Source: Stappia albiluteola
GTDB taxonomy: Bacteria > Pseudomonadota > Alphaproteobacteria > Rhizobiales > Stappiaceae
Reading direction: 5' to 3'
Length of the DNA stretch: 64,000 nt
Assembly (NCBI RefSeq): GCF_014050225.1
Contig: NZ_JACFXV010000061.1
Location: forward strand, 62,001 to 126,000
Positions 8,551 to 17,153 of the stretch are shown one piece after another; positions within the stretch are counted from its first letter, which is position 1, and every line of letters begins with the position of its first letter. The position numbers were made by a program, and so were the translations under genes. A model generated the notes under the pieces. That model searched no databases. It had not been told where the DNA came from and saw nothing but the letters and a program-made list of their open reading frames with translations.

Positions 8551-9537
8551 ATGCGGCCCAGGATCATGTTCGTGGATGACGAGGTGCGGATCCTGACCGC
8601 CCTGCAGCGTCACCTTGCCGCGACCGGCGTCAAATGGGAGCTGCATTTCGAAAGCGACCCGCGTGTGGCGCTGGAAACGGCAATCCGTGAAAGGCCGGAC
8701 GTCGTCGTCTGCGACATGCGCATGCCGGTGATGGACGGTATCTCCCTGCTCGCCGCGATGCGAGACGGCGGCGTCCACGCCTCCGCGATCATGCTGACCG
8801 GTTCGAACGAGCTTGCGGTGGCGACCGCCGCAATCAACGAGGCGGGCGTATTCCGGTTCTTCACCAAGCCCTGTCCGCCCGAGGCCCTGGTCAAGGGCAT
8901 CAAGGAGGCACTCGAACACCGCGAACAGGCGCGTGCCGCAAGCTCCGGGGAGGCGGAATTCAAGCCCTTCGAGCTGGTGACGGCAGGTGTCTTCGTGATC
9001 GATGGCGAGGCGCATGTGGACTATGCCAATCCGGCGGCGCTCGAGATGATGCTCACTGGAAACAGCGTGCGAACGGTCGGCGACGGACGCCTGCGACTGT
9101 CCGGGGAGACCGGAAAGCCGATCGACCTGGAGCCCCTCATCCGGGATCTTTTGGAAAGTGGCGGCGAAACCCAGTTCGGCCTGGCCCGCAAGGAGGCGAT
9201 CCATCCCTTTTCGGTGACGATGCGCCGGTTCGACGACCGCGACAAGATCGTCGTCATCATGACCGATCCGCAACGTGTCGATCCGCCATCCGCAAGCGTG
9301 ATCGGGCAGGTGCTGAGGCTGACGCGGAGCGAGGCGGCCCTTGTGCGCCAGCTTGCCCTCGGTCTCAGCGTCACGGAGGCGGCGGAGGCTTGCGAACTTT
9401 CCGTCCAGTCGGCGCGCACTTACCTGAAGCGGATCTACCAGAAGACCAGAACGAACCGTCAGTCGGACCTGATGCGTCTGGTCTACAGCGCCTTCCCGAG
9501 CCATCTTGCGCTACGCGGACCGGGCGGCGACGCCTGA
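8551..9537 (+). CDS. Response regulator: receiver, PAS-like middle, LuxR-type HTH
   Basis: Transcription regulator of 328 aa. Residues 1-120 are a CheY-type receiver with acidic pair (VDDE), phosphoacceptor Asp55 (VVVCDMRMPVMDG), threonine in IMLTGSN and lysine in FFTKPCPP. Residues about 140-240 look like a PAS domain (VFVIDGEAHVDYANPAALEMM). The C-terminus (LTRSEAALVRQLALG ... KTRTNRQSDLMRL) is a LuxR/GerE helix-turn-helix. ATG 8551 is preferred because AGAGGG at 8536-8541 is nine bases away; ATG 8542 would be too close. The histidine kinase gene 370 bp downstream is the obvious partner. Targets unknown. Confidence 0.85.
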   Translation: MRPRIMFVDDEVRILTALQRHLAATGVKWELHFESDPRVALETAIRERPDVVVCDMRMPVMDGISLLAAMRDGGVHASAIMLTGSNELAVATAAINEAGVFRFFTKPCPPEALVKGIKEALEHREQARAASSGEAEFKPFELVTAGVFVIDGEAHVDYANPAALEMMLTGNSVRTVGDGRLRLSGETGKPIDLEPLIRDLLESGGETQFGLARKEAIHPFSVTMRRFDDRDKIVVIMTDPQRVDPPSASVIGQVLRLTRSEAALVRQLALGLSVTEAAEACELSVQSARTYLKRIYQKTRTNRQSDLMRLVYSAFPSHLALRGPGGDA

Positions 9538-9910
9538 CGAGGCGTCGTAATTCTACGTATTCTTGCTTAAGAAAAAGAAAAGGCGCGCTGCGGGGGGCGG
9601 CGCGCCTTATTCGGTGCTTGGGGGTGCTGTCATTGACGGGTTAAGCGTAACTGCCGGAACCGGATGGGGGTGGTTGCCTTGGCAGGGAAGCGCCATGTCC
9701 CTTCGAAATCTGTTATTTCACAGCCGGGATCTTGTCCAAATCCCACTTTTGGGACAGGGGCCTGCACAGCTGAGATTAACATTAACAGAACGTTGCGAAC
9801 GGATATCGCGAGCGGAGAAATTCGCCCATTCGTTCGAATTTTAAGCATTTGCCCAAGGGAATTGAAATTGCCGCCGCCTAGTCTTCCCCGCATCGGGCGC
9901 AGAGGGCGAG
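9538..9910. other. Intergenic region between response regulator and kinase genes
   Basis: 373 bases without a supported gene. It begins with an A-rich run and the 9581-9609 stem-loop. A second small hairpin (TCCCA at 9741-9745, TGGGA at 9750-9754) lies mid-way. The right half (9775-9880) is relatively AT-rich and probably carries the kinase promoter. An open frame through this region has no coding character. Confidence 0.5.
9581..9609. terminator. Stem-loop after the response regulator gene
   Basis: AAGGCGCGC (9581-9589) pairs with GCGCGCCTT (9601-9609), loop eleven bases. There is no T tract on the plus side, only TTATT; the A-rich run before it would serve as the T tract on the minus strand. 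Likely the end of the regulator transcript, moderate certainty. Confidence 0.5.
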
Positions 9911-11350
9911 ATGGCGGCAACGTCGGGCAGAATAGTCAGCATTCACGGACAGCACTTTCCGCCGCTGATCAGGCACAGCGACTTTCGCCAATCGGATGCA
10001 AGGCCGGCCGGTCATGCCGCGCCGCGCGCGTCGGCGGCGATCGTGGCTCCGCCTCGCGAGGAAGCGGATATCCTGGCGCAGCTTCTGTGCCGCTTGACCC
10101 AGGAAGAAGGGCCGCAGGGCTTCGCCGAAGCGGTCGCGCGCGACATTGCCGCCGCGTTTCCGCCGGCAACCTGCTTTCTCGTGCTGAAGCGCGTGTCCGG
10201 CTATCTGGTGGAAGCCATAAGCCGGCAGGATGCCGTGGTGTTCGAAGCGGACCTGAGCGGCTTGCTGTCTTCCTTGAGCAATGAGCCTCTCGAAGTGATT
10301 GAAGATCTCTCCCTTCTTTCCTTCTGGAACGAGCGGGAAGGCGGGATTTCGCGGATCGGCAGGACCGCCTTTGCCAGCTCCCATCTGGTGGACGGGGAGA
10401 CGAGCATCGTCCTGTGCCTATGGCCGGAGGGATGCCGCCCTTCGGAGCGGGATGCGCGCCTTTTTCGCGTCATGGCGCAGGCGGGACACGAGGCGACGCT
10501 TCGGCTGAAAAGCGAGCGCGAGCGCAATTTCCAAATGGCCAAGTTCCGCCAGGGGCAGAAGCTCGAGGCACTGGGACAACTCGCCAGCAGCATCGCTCAC
10601 GAGATCAACACGCCGGTGCAGTTCGTCACCGACAACCTCACCTTCCTGCGTGATATCCTGCCCGACCTCATGGCGCGCGCTTCCGGCGGGGGCGTTTCCG
10701 GCGATGAGCGTGTGGAAGCGCTCCTGAAGGAAGCGCCGGACGCGATCCAGGACGCGATTGCCGGTATGGAGCAGATCGCGAGGATCGTACGCACCATGCG
10801 CGGGGTCAGCCATCCGGGCATGCGCGAGGTCATATCCTGCGATGTCAATGCAGCGCTGGAAAATGCGGCGACCCTGTGCCGGGGCGACCTGAAGCAGGTG
10901 GCCGATGTCTATCTCGATCTCGACCGGTCCTTGCCATCTATCGAGGCGCTTGCCGGTGAGCTCGACCAGGTCTGGCTCAACCTGATCGTGAACGCATTGC
11001 ATGCGCTGCGCAAATCGGAAGCGGTCGCGCTGGGCGGGCGCGGCTTTCTGACCTTGCGGACGCGGCACGAATATCGCGACACGATCATCGTGGAAGTGGA
11101 AGACAGCGGTTGCGGCATAGAATCCGCGATCGTCGACCGCATCTTCGATCCATTCTTCACCACCAAGGACGTGGGCGAAGGTACCGGGCAAGGTCTTGCG
11201 ATCGTTCGCGACATCATTGTCAATCGCCATGGCGGGCGGATCGACGTCATCTCGACCCCGGGCGAGGGAAGCTGCTTTACGATCGTGCTTCCGGTGAAGA
11301 AGGGGCTCGATCCGGCCTCAGACATCCTTGGCAGGAGGCCGGCCGCCTGA
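9911..11350 (+). CDS. Soluble sensor histidine kinase (GAF-like sensor, HisKA, HATPase)
   Basis: Kinase of 479 aa without membrane segments, so a cytoplasmic sensor. Residues about 50-195 form a GAF-like domain; an H-box follows with His230 in SSIAHEINTPVQF; the ATPase domain has the N-box (DQVWLNLIVNALHAL), G1 (VEDSGCGI), F-box (FDPFFTTK) and G2 (GTGQGLAIV). The HEINTP box is typical of NtrB/DctB-like kinases. GAGG at 9902-9905 precedes ATG 9911. It probably phosphorylates the regulator at 8551-9537. Its last 33 bases overlap the converging glycosyltransferase gene. Signal unknown. Confidence 0.88.
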   Translation: MAATSGRIVSIHGQHFPPLIRHSDFRQSDARPAGHAAPRASAAIVAPPREEADILAQLLCRLTQEEGPQGFAEAVARDIAAAFPPATCFLVLKRVSGYLVEAISRQDAVVFEADLSGLLSSLSNEPLEVIEDLSLLSFWNEREGGISRIGRTAFASSHLVDGETSIVLCLWPEGCRPSERDARLFRVMAQAGHEATLRLKSERERNFQMAKFRQGQKLEALGQLASSIAHEINTPVQFVTDNLTFLRDILPDLMARASGGGVSGDERVEALLKEAPDAIQDAIAGMEQIARIVRTMRGVSHPGMREVISCDVNAALENAATLCRGDLKQVADVYLDLDRSLPSIEALAGELDQVWLNLIVNALHALRKSEAVALGGRGFLTLRTRHEYRDTIIVEVEDSGCGIESAIVDRIFDPFFTTKDVGEGTGQGLAIVRDIIVNRHGGRIDVISTPGEGSCFTIVLPVKKGLDPASDILGRRPAA

Positions 11351-12127
11351 ATTCGCGCGGCCCAGGTCCGCCTCATAGGCTTTTGCGACCCTCAGGAAGC
11401 GCGAATAGGCGTAGTTCACCGCAATCACCAATCCCCACCAGCCATAAAGGGCATAGCGGCGGGCGACATAAGCCTTGAAAAACGCGAACGGAAATTCGCT
11501 CAGCAGTCGCCAGCGCGGCAGGTTTCGCCCGCGAGCCCCGAGATCCGCCACCTGCATGGTCGAATAGCGGTTCATCTTTTCCAGCTGAAATTCGATGGAG
11601 CGGATAGAGCGGTGCTCCATGGCGCCTTTCAACATCGCAAGGCGCGCGCCGGCTTCGGGACGTACGGTGTCATGCACCGTCGAATCCGAGAAGCGGCCCT
11701 TCCCTCGATCATAAAGACGGATCTGGATGTAGCCGTAGGCCCAGGGCGCGGGAGCCGATTCATGGGCGAAAATGTCCTTGATCGCCACCTGCCAGCAGTC
11801 CGCGCGGTTGATCTCTTGGCTATCGAAAAGCCGGCGGATTTCCTCTGCAAGCGCGGGCGTCACCGCTTCGTCGGCGTCCAGGTTCAGCAGCCAGTCATTG
11901 CGGCACTGCTCCTCGGCGAAGCGCTTTTGCGGTCCGTAGCCCGGCCAGTCGTTATGGACCACCCGCGCGCCACGCGCTTGGGCAACGGCCGGCGTGCCGT
12001 CGGTGGAGCCGCTGTCGACGACGATCACCTCGTCGACCAGATCGATCACGCTATCGATGGCGCGGCCGATACGATCTGCCTCGTCGCGGGCAATGATGAA
12101 GGCTGAGACAGGCAGGGTTGCGGTCAT
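11318..12127 (-). CDS. Family 2 glycosyltransferase (LPS core type)
   Basis: GT-A fold transferase, 269 aa. The N-terminus shows the donor-binding region SAFIIARDEADRIGRAIDS, the VVDSGSTDGT loop and the metal-binding LNLDADEAV motif. The rest resembles the WaaE/KdtX and LgtF-like group that adds glucose or heptose-type sugars to lipopolysaccharide core (HDTVRPEAGARLAMLKGAMEHRS). A C-terminal amphipathic or membrane-near segment (FFKAYVARRYALYGWWGLVIAVNYAY) suggests membrane association. It stands alone and overlaps the end of the histidine kinase gene tail to tail. Exact sugar and acceptor are not determined. Confidence 0.85.
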   Translation of the reverse strand: MTATLPVSAFIIARDEADRIGRAIDSVIDLVDEVIVVDSGSTDGTPAVAQARGARVVHNDWPGYGPQKRFAEEQCRNDWLLNLDADEAVTPALAEEIRRLFDSQEINRADCWQVAIKDIFAHESAPAPWAYGYIQIRLYDRGKGRFSDSTVHDTVRPEAGARLAMLKGAMEHRSIRSIEFQLEKMNRYSTMQVADLGARGRNLPRWRLLSEFPFAFFKAYVARRYALYGWWGLVIAVNYAYSRFLRVAKAYEADLGRANSGGRPPAKDV

Positions 12128-12300
12128 CGGGTGCGCTTCGGCCCTTTCGGTTCCATTGGGCGGCTGCAGGCGTTGCTTGTCGGGTTTACGGGCAAATGTG
12201 CCGGTTTTTCAAGCGCCTTGCCGCCAGGCGATGCCTGCTCGGCTTGGTTATCGGGCCTGCTTCCGCTACTCTTTGGGCAAGGGCAGGGGGAGGAGCAGGC

Positions 12301-13098
12301 GTGTTACAGCTGACGGCCAACATATCGCTACTTTTCACGGAGATGCCGTTTCTCGACCGCTTCGCCGCAGCAAGGGCTGCAGGATTTGACTGCGTCGAGT
12401 GCCATTTCCCCTATGAACACTCGATCGAGACGCTCGCAGAGACACTGGAGAAGGCCCAGGTCAAGCTGACCGGTATCAATACTCAACCGGGCGACATGGC
12501 GAAAGGCGAGTTCGGCACGGCGGCGGTCCCCGGTCAGGAGGCGGCTTTCGAGGAGCATTTCCAGCAGGCGCTTTCCTATGCTCAGGCGCTCGGCGTGCCG
12601 ATGATCCACGTAATGGCGGGTGTGGTGCAGGACGCCGACCGCGAGGCTGCCGAGGACGCCTTCGTCGCCAACCTCTCCCGGGCGGCGGAGAAGGCGCAGG
12701 CCTCCGGCATCACCCTGCTGATAGAACCGTTGAACGGTCGGGATCGGCCGCATTACTTCCTTCGTTCGGTGGAGCAGGCATCGTCGATCATCGACCGGGT
12801 AGGTTCGAAGGCGGTGAAGATCCTGTTCGACGTCTATCATGTCCAGATATTGCAGGGGGACATCGTCACGCGCCTCGATGCCCATTGGCACAATATCGGC
12901 CACATCCAGATCGCCGCCGTACCGGACCGCGGCGAGCCGGATGCCGGCGAAATCAACTATCCCTATGTCATCGAGCACATTCATTCGAATGGCTATCGCG
13001 GCCTCATCGGCGCAGAATACAAGCCAAGAACCACAACGGAGCAGGGGTTGGCCTGGGCCTGGGCCTACGGATTGGGGCGCACAGGCAATCCGGAATGA
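12301..13098 (+). CDS. hyi: Hydroxypyruvate isomerase
   Basis: TIM-barrel sugar-isomerase family enzyme, 265 aa, interconverting hydroxypyruvate and tartronate semialdehyde in the glyoxylate/glycerate route. Starts at GTG 12301, five bases after AGGAG at 12291-12295; the frame is open further up but without a ribosome site. Metal and active-site blocks of the family are visible: LLIEPLNGRDRPHYFL, LFDVYHVQILQGDI and GAEYKP near the end. No gcl, glxR or ttuD lies next to it, so here it is separated from the usual operon. 2-oxo-tetronate isomerase (OtnI) activity is a possible alternative. Confidence 0.85.
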   Translation: MLQLTANISLLFTEMPFLDRFAAARAAGFDCVECHFPYEHSIETLAETLEKAQVKLTGINTQPGDMAKGEFGTAAVPGQEAAFEEHFQQALSYAQALGVPMIHVMAGVVQDADREAAEDAFVANLSRAAEKAQASGITLLIEPLNGRDRPHYFLRSVEQASSIIDRVGSKAVKILFDVYHVQILQGDIVTRLDAHWHNIGHIQIAAVPDRGEPDAGEINYPYVIEHIHSNGYRGLIGAEYKPRTTTEQGLAWAWAYGLGRTGNPE

Positions 13099-13233
13099 GA
13101 ATAATAAATTGAAAGTTATGGTGAATATCGATTCCGTTGACGTGCAAGTAAATAAAGCGCTTGCGCGCGGGCCTTGTTGGTGGAACGATCCGCGCCAAAT
13201 CTTCCGGGAAACGCTTCTGCAGGAGTGGAACCA

Positions 13234-14400
13234 ATGACAGCGGCCATAATCGGCTGGGCGCATACGCCCTTCGGCAAGCATTCGGACGAGACCGTCGAAA
13301 GCCTTATCATCGGCGTGGCGCGCGACGCGATTGCCGATGCGGGTCTCGAGCCTGCCGATATCGACGAGATCGTGCTCGGCCATTTCAACGCGGGCTTTTC
13401 CGCACAGGATTTCACGGCGTCGCTGGTTCTGCAGGCCGACCCGGCGCTGCGCTTCAAGAAAGCGACGCGGGTGGAAAATGCCTGCGCCACGGGGTCGGCG
13501 GCGGTCCATCAGGGCGTGCGTGCCATTTCCTCCGGCGAGGCGCGTCATGTGCTCGTCGTCGGCGTCGAGCAGATGACCACGACGCCCGGGCCCGAGATCG
13601 GCAAGAATTTGCTGAAAGCTTCCTATCTGCCCGAAGACGGCGATACTCCGGCCGGATTTGCCGGCGTGTTCGGCAAGATCGCCCATGGCTATTTCCAGAA
13701 ATACGGCGACCAGTCGGACGCGTTGGCGAAGATCGCCGCCAAGAACCACAAGAACGGCGTCAACAATCCTTATGCGCAGATGCGCAAGGATTTGGGTTTC
13801 GATTTCTGCCGTGCGGAAAGCGAGAAGAATCCCTTCGTCGCCGGGCCGCTGAAGCGCACCGATTGCTCGCTCGTGTCCGATGGCGCCGCCGCGCTCGTCT
13901 TGTCCGACATTCCTTCCGCGCTTGGCCGCCGCAAGGCGGTCGCCTTCCGCTCCCTGGCGCATGTGCAGGATTTCCTGCCGATGTCCAAGCGGGATATCCT
14001 GCGGTTCGAGGGCTGCGGCGAAGCGTGGAAGCGTGCGCTTGCACGGGCGGGAGCGACGCTCGACAATCTTTCCTTCGTCGAGACGCATGACTGCTTCACC
14101 ATCGCCGAACTCATCGAGTATGAGGCAATGGGCCTTGCGCCCGAGGGCGAGGGTGCGCGGGCGATTCTGGAGGGCTGGACCGAGATGGACGGCAAGTTGC
14201 CGGTCAATCCTTCCGGCGGCCTGAAGGCAAAGGGCCATCCGATCGGTGCAACCGGCGTTTCAATGCACGTGCTGTCGGCCATGCAGTTGACCGGGCAGGC
14301 CGGCGACATCCAGGTGAAGGGGGCCGAACTCGGTGGCATCTTCAACATGGGCGGCGCTGCTGTCGCCAATTACGTCTCGATCCTGCAGCCGATCCGCTGA
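13234..14400 (+). CDS. Thiolase-family acyl-CoA acetyltransferase (SCP2-thiolase subgroup)
   Basis: 388 aa thiolase. ATG 13234 follows AGGAG (13221-13225) by eight bases. The nucleophilic cysteine lies in ENACATGSAAVH; HDCFTIAEL and the C-terminal GGLKAKGHPIGATG provide the other catalytic histidine and glycine loop. The second classical thiolase cysteine is replaced by this HDCF arrangement, as in the SCP-x/SCP2 subgroup, which cleaves or forms 3-oxoacyl-CoA and is sometimes paired with a DUF35 protein; none is present here. Probable role is fatty acid or related acyl-CoA breakdown; substrate unknown. Confidence 0.87.
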   Translation: MTAAIIGWAHTPFGKHSDETVESLIIGVARDAIADAGLEPADIDEIVLGHFNAGFSAQDFTASLVLQADPALRFKKATRVENACATGSAAVHQGVRAISSGEARHVLVVGVEQMTTTPGPEIGKNLLKASYLPEDGDTPAGFAGVFGKIAHGYFQKYGDQSDALAKIAAKNHKNGVNNPYAQMRKDLGFDFCRAESEKNPFVAGPLKRTDCSLVSDGAAALVLSDIPSALGRRKAVAFRSLAHVQDFLPMSKRDILRFEGCGEAWKRALARAGATLDNLSFVETHDCFTIAELIEYEAMGLAPEGEGARAILEGWTEMDGKLPVNPSGGLKAKGHPIGATGVSMHVLSAMQLTGQAGDIQVKGAELGGIFNMGGAAVANYVSILQPIR

Positions 14401-14428
14401 GGGCCTTCTGAAAACGCAATCGAAGCGA

Positions 14429-14464
14429 CGGCTGTCGGGGGGGCTCCGGCAGCCGTTTTCTTTT
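14429..14464 (+). terminator. Rho-independent terminator of the thiolase gene
   Basis: CGGCTGTCGG (14429-14438) pairs with CCGGCAGCCG (14446-14455, one T-G wobble), followed by TTTTCTTTT. It lies 28 bases after the stop codon. Confidence 0.85.
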
Positions 14465-14472
14465 GGGGACTG

Positions 14473-14910
14473 TCAGGCCGCCGTCGCGATTTCGATGAGT
14501 TCGACTTCGAAGACGAGGTCCTTGCCGGCCAGCGGATGGTTGGCGTCGAGCGTCACGGTCGTCTCGTCAGCCGCCGTGATCGTGAAAACGACGGTGCGCC
14601 CGTCGCCGCTTTCCGCCTGCAGGCGCGTGCCTATCGTGGGGACGATTTCAGGCGGCAGCAGGTTCCGGTCCACTTCCTGAACATGCTCGGCAATGTGCGG
14701 TCCGTAGGCATCTTCCGCGCTGATCATGACGTTCTTTCTGGCGCCGACGGCCATGCCGTCGATCTCGCGCTCCAGGCCGGGAATGATTTCACCTGCACCG
14801 AGCGTGAATTCCAGGGGAGAGCGGCCGACCGAGCTGTCGAACTCCGTCCCGTCGTCGAAGCGCCCCGTATAATGGATGCGCACGATATCGCCCTGCTTTG
14901 CCATGGTCAT
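14473..14910 (-). CDS. FKBP-type peptidyl-prolyl isomerase, SlyD-like
   Basis: Cytoplasmic proline isomerase and chaperone, about 145 aa. The FKBP part (IVRIHYTGRFDDGTEFDSS, EFTLGAGEIIPGLE, MISAEDAYG) is interrupted by the insert-in-flap domain and ends with NHPLAGKDLVFEVELIEI, the SlyD signature. The histidine-rich metal-binding tail of E. coli SlyD is missing, as in most alphaproteobacterial relatives. ATG at 14910 or 14904 are both possible; the longer upstream frame is not conserved-looking. It converges with the thiolase gene. Confidence 0.9.
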   Translation of the reverse strand: MTMAKQGDIVRIHYTGRFDDGTEFDSSVGRSPLEFTLGAGEIIPGLEREIDGMAVGARKNVMISAEDAYGPHIAEHVQEVDRNLLPPEIVPTIGTRLQAESGDGRTVVFTITAADETTVTLDANHPLAGKDLVFEVELIEIATAA

Positions 14911-15354
14911 GGGCCTGACCCTTTCCTGCTGGTTCGTCGGCTTTTCGAGGGAATGCGGCCCCTGGGCCTTCTCCGTCGATCGTGCCTCACTGTTACCCGA
15001 CCGGTCTGCCGGTCCGCGCCCCGCAACCCCCGCGAGACATGCCGTTGGTAGATGTCCAAATATGGGCATGAAACGGAACTTGAGCAAATTTGCGGCTTGA
15101 TTGGAATGATTTTGCTTAACGCGTCGTCGAACTTCGAGAGTTTCGCTATAGCCATTGCTCTATTTGCCGGCGCGTGGGGAATAGGATTGCTTTGATGCGT
15201 GAATTGCTGGAATCGCATGGCGTCCTGCTCCCGGCCGCGGGAAGTGGAATTCTTTTCTCCCGATAGCTTAGGCATTGAAACGCCATGCCCGGAATTCCGG
15301 GCGCTCAATCGCTATTTCTTGTGGCGTCAGTGGATAAGCCACGCGGAGTGCGCC

Positions 15355-16812
15355 ATGCGGTTCGGCAAGGCAGGTCAGCAAAAGGACAATGACGGCAAGC
15401 TTGCCGTGTTCCCGGCCTTTCAGAAGGTCGAGGGGCGGCGCGTGCTTGTTGTCGGCTCCGGCGATGAAGCGGCGGCCAAGGTCCGGTTGCTTTCTCAGAC
15501 CTCCGCGCTGATTGAGGTCGTCGCCGAAGACTTGAACGCCGCTCTTGCCCAGGCAATCGAAAATGCGGGCGCCCGCCACATCGCCGGGGTCTTCCGTGAC
15601 GAGCATGCACACGGCGCGGCACTCGTATTCGCGGCGAGCGGCGATGCCGAGCTTGACCGGCAGGTGGTTGCCGCCGCGCGACGCTTCGGCGTGCCGGCCA
15701 ATGCGGTGGATCGGCCCGAGCTTTGTGATTTCTACGTTGGAGCGCTCGTCAACCGTGCGCCCGTCGCCGTTGCCATAACCTCGACAGGCGTCGGCCCGGT
15801 GCTTGCCCGCCATATCCGTGCGCGGATAGAGGCCATGTTGCCGCGAGAGACCGGCGATCTTGCCCGCCTCGCCGAAAGCTTCCGCGAAACGGTGGCGCGG
15901 GTGATTTCCGGGGGTGCCGAGCGCCGCCGTTTCTGGGCGCGTTTCTTTTCCGGCCCGGTCGCCGACAATGTCCAGGCCGGGCGGATCGACGTAGCCCGCT
16001 CCGAGGCGCAGCGGCTGTTGAATGGCTCGAGCGACGAGGCGGGGTTCGTATGGCTGGTCGGCGCCGGTCCGGGTGCGGAAGACCTGCTGACGCTTCGCGC
16101 GCAGCGTCTCCTGCAGGAAGCCGACGTGATCGTCCACGATGCGCTGGTGCCGGAGGCCGTGATCGCCATGGGCAGGCGGGATGCGCGGCGCATTGCTGTC
16201 GGCAAGCGCAAGGGTGCGCATTCCGTTTCCCAGGCCGAAATCAACGGCATCCTGGTGAGTGAGGCGTCCAGAGGCGCGCGCGTGGTGCGTCTGAAATCCG
16301 GCGACCCCCTGATTTTTGGTCGCGCGGGCGAGGAACTGACGGCGCTGCGCGAGGCCGGCATCGGCTGCGAGGTGGTGCCGGGCGTCACCGCCGCGGCGGC
16401 AGCCGCCGCAAGTGCCCGCATCCCACTCACCCTGCGCGGCGTTGCCTCGCAGATCGTCTTCGCCACCGGTCACGACTGGCGCGGCGAGACGCTGCCGACA
16501 TGGGCAGGCCTTGCGCTGAAGGGCGCCACGGTCGCCGTCTATATGGGCCGCAGCGTTGCCGGCAAGGTTGCCGACCGTCTGATCGATGCCGGGCTTGCCG
16601 GCTCGACTCCTGTCGCGGCAGTCGAGAATGCCAGCCAGCCTGGCGAAACCGTGCTTGCGGGAACCCTGCGGGAGCTTTCCAGACTCGAGGGAAGCGAAGG
16701 TGCGGATGATCCCGTTCTCATCATCATCGGCGAGGTTGTCGCAAAGGGGGTGCTGGAAGGCGCCCGGCCGCTGACATCCATCGACCAGTCCTGTTCCGTT
16801 TATGCCGCATGA
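15355..16812 (+). CDS. cysG: Siroheme synthase (uroporphyrinogen-III methyltransferase / precorrin-2 dehydrogenase / ferrochelatase)
   Basis: Trifunctional enzyme making siroheme, the cofactor of sulfite reductase encoded next door; 485 aa. Residues about 10-220 form the precorrin-2 dehydrogenase/ferrochelatase part, with an NAD-binding VLVVGSGDEAAAKVRLL; residues about 225-475 are the SAM-dependent methyltransferase with VWLVGAGPGAEDLLTLRA, VRLKSGDPLIFGRAGEE and the VPGVTAA loop. ATG 15355 has GGAG at 15345-15348; 52 upstream in-frame codons look non-coding. First gene of the cys operon: the next gene starts 11 bases after its stop. Confidence 0.94.
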   Translation: MRFGKAGQQKDNDGKLAVFPAFQKVEGRRVLVVGSGDEAAAKVRLLSQTSALIEVVAEDLNAALAQAIENAGARHIAGVFRDEHAHGAALVFAASGDAELDRQVVAAARRFGVPANAVDRPELCDFYVGALVNRAPVAVAITSTGVGPVLARHIRARIEAMLPRETGDLARLAESFRETVARVISGGAERRRFWARFFSGPVADNVQAGRIDVARSEAQRLLNGSSDEAGFVWLVGAGPGAEDLLTLRAQRLLQEADVIVHDALVPEAVIAMGRRDARRIAVGKRKGAHSVSQAEINGILVSEASRGARVVRLKSGDPLIFGRAGEELTALREAGIGCEVVPGVTAAAAAAASARIPLTLRGVASQIVFATGHDWRGETLPTWAGLALKGATVAVYMGRSVAGKVADRLIDAGLAGSTPVAAVENASQPGETVLAGTLRELSRLEGSEGADDPVLIIIGEVVAKGVLEGARPLTSIDQSCSVYAA

Positions 16813-16823
16813 GGTTTCCGTTC

Positions 16824-17129
16824 ATGAAGCTCGTTACTGCCAATCGTTTGTCCGACGGTGAAGTGGTCTGGCTCGGTGCCGCCGGGCGCTGGGTCGAGAC
16901 GCTCTTCGAAGCGCGCTTGCTGGAAAGCCGCGAGGAAGAAGCGGCCGCGCTTGCCGAGGCCGACGCCTCGGTGGCTCGTCAGGAAGTCGTCGAGCCCTAC
17001 GCCATCGACGTCATCCGCGAGGAAGGGCACCTGAAGCCGGTTCGCTTCCGCGAGCAGATCCGCGCCGCCGGCCCGACCATTCGCCTTGATCTCGGCAAGC
17101 AGGCCCGCCGGCAGGAAAGCGCTGCCTGA
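16824..17129 (+). CDS. DUF2849 domain protein of the sulfite reductase operon
   Basis: Small soluble protein of 101 aa. Start ATG 16824 is preferred over the ATG at 16809, which overlaps the cysG stop, because GAGG at 16811-16814 is nine bases away and family members begin MKLVTANRLSDG. Family DUF2849 is found almost only beside cysG and cysI in alphaproteobacteria, so it is assumed to help sulfite reductase or siroheme insertion; no activity is known. The sequence shows a WLG...GRWVETL N-terminal block and a charged middle rich in Glu and Ala. Confidence 0.85.
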   Translation: MKLVTANRLSDGEVVWLGAAGRWVETLFEARLLESREEEAAALAEADASVARQEVVEPYAIDVIREEGHLKPVRFREQIRAAGPTIRLDLGKQARRQESAA

Positions 17130-17153
17130 TCGGCGGCTGAAGGAGTTTTTCGC

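Noticed and set aside
9664-10284. Plus-strand open frame before and over the histidine kinase start
   Set aside because: Overlaps the kinase N-terminus in another frame and shows no conserved features.
12328-14238. Minus-strand open frame of 636 codons
   Set aside because: It is antisense to the hydroxypyruvate isomerase and thiolase genes, both of which have intact motifs and ribosome sites; the frame is open only because of GC-rich codon bias.
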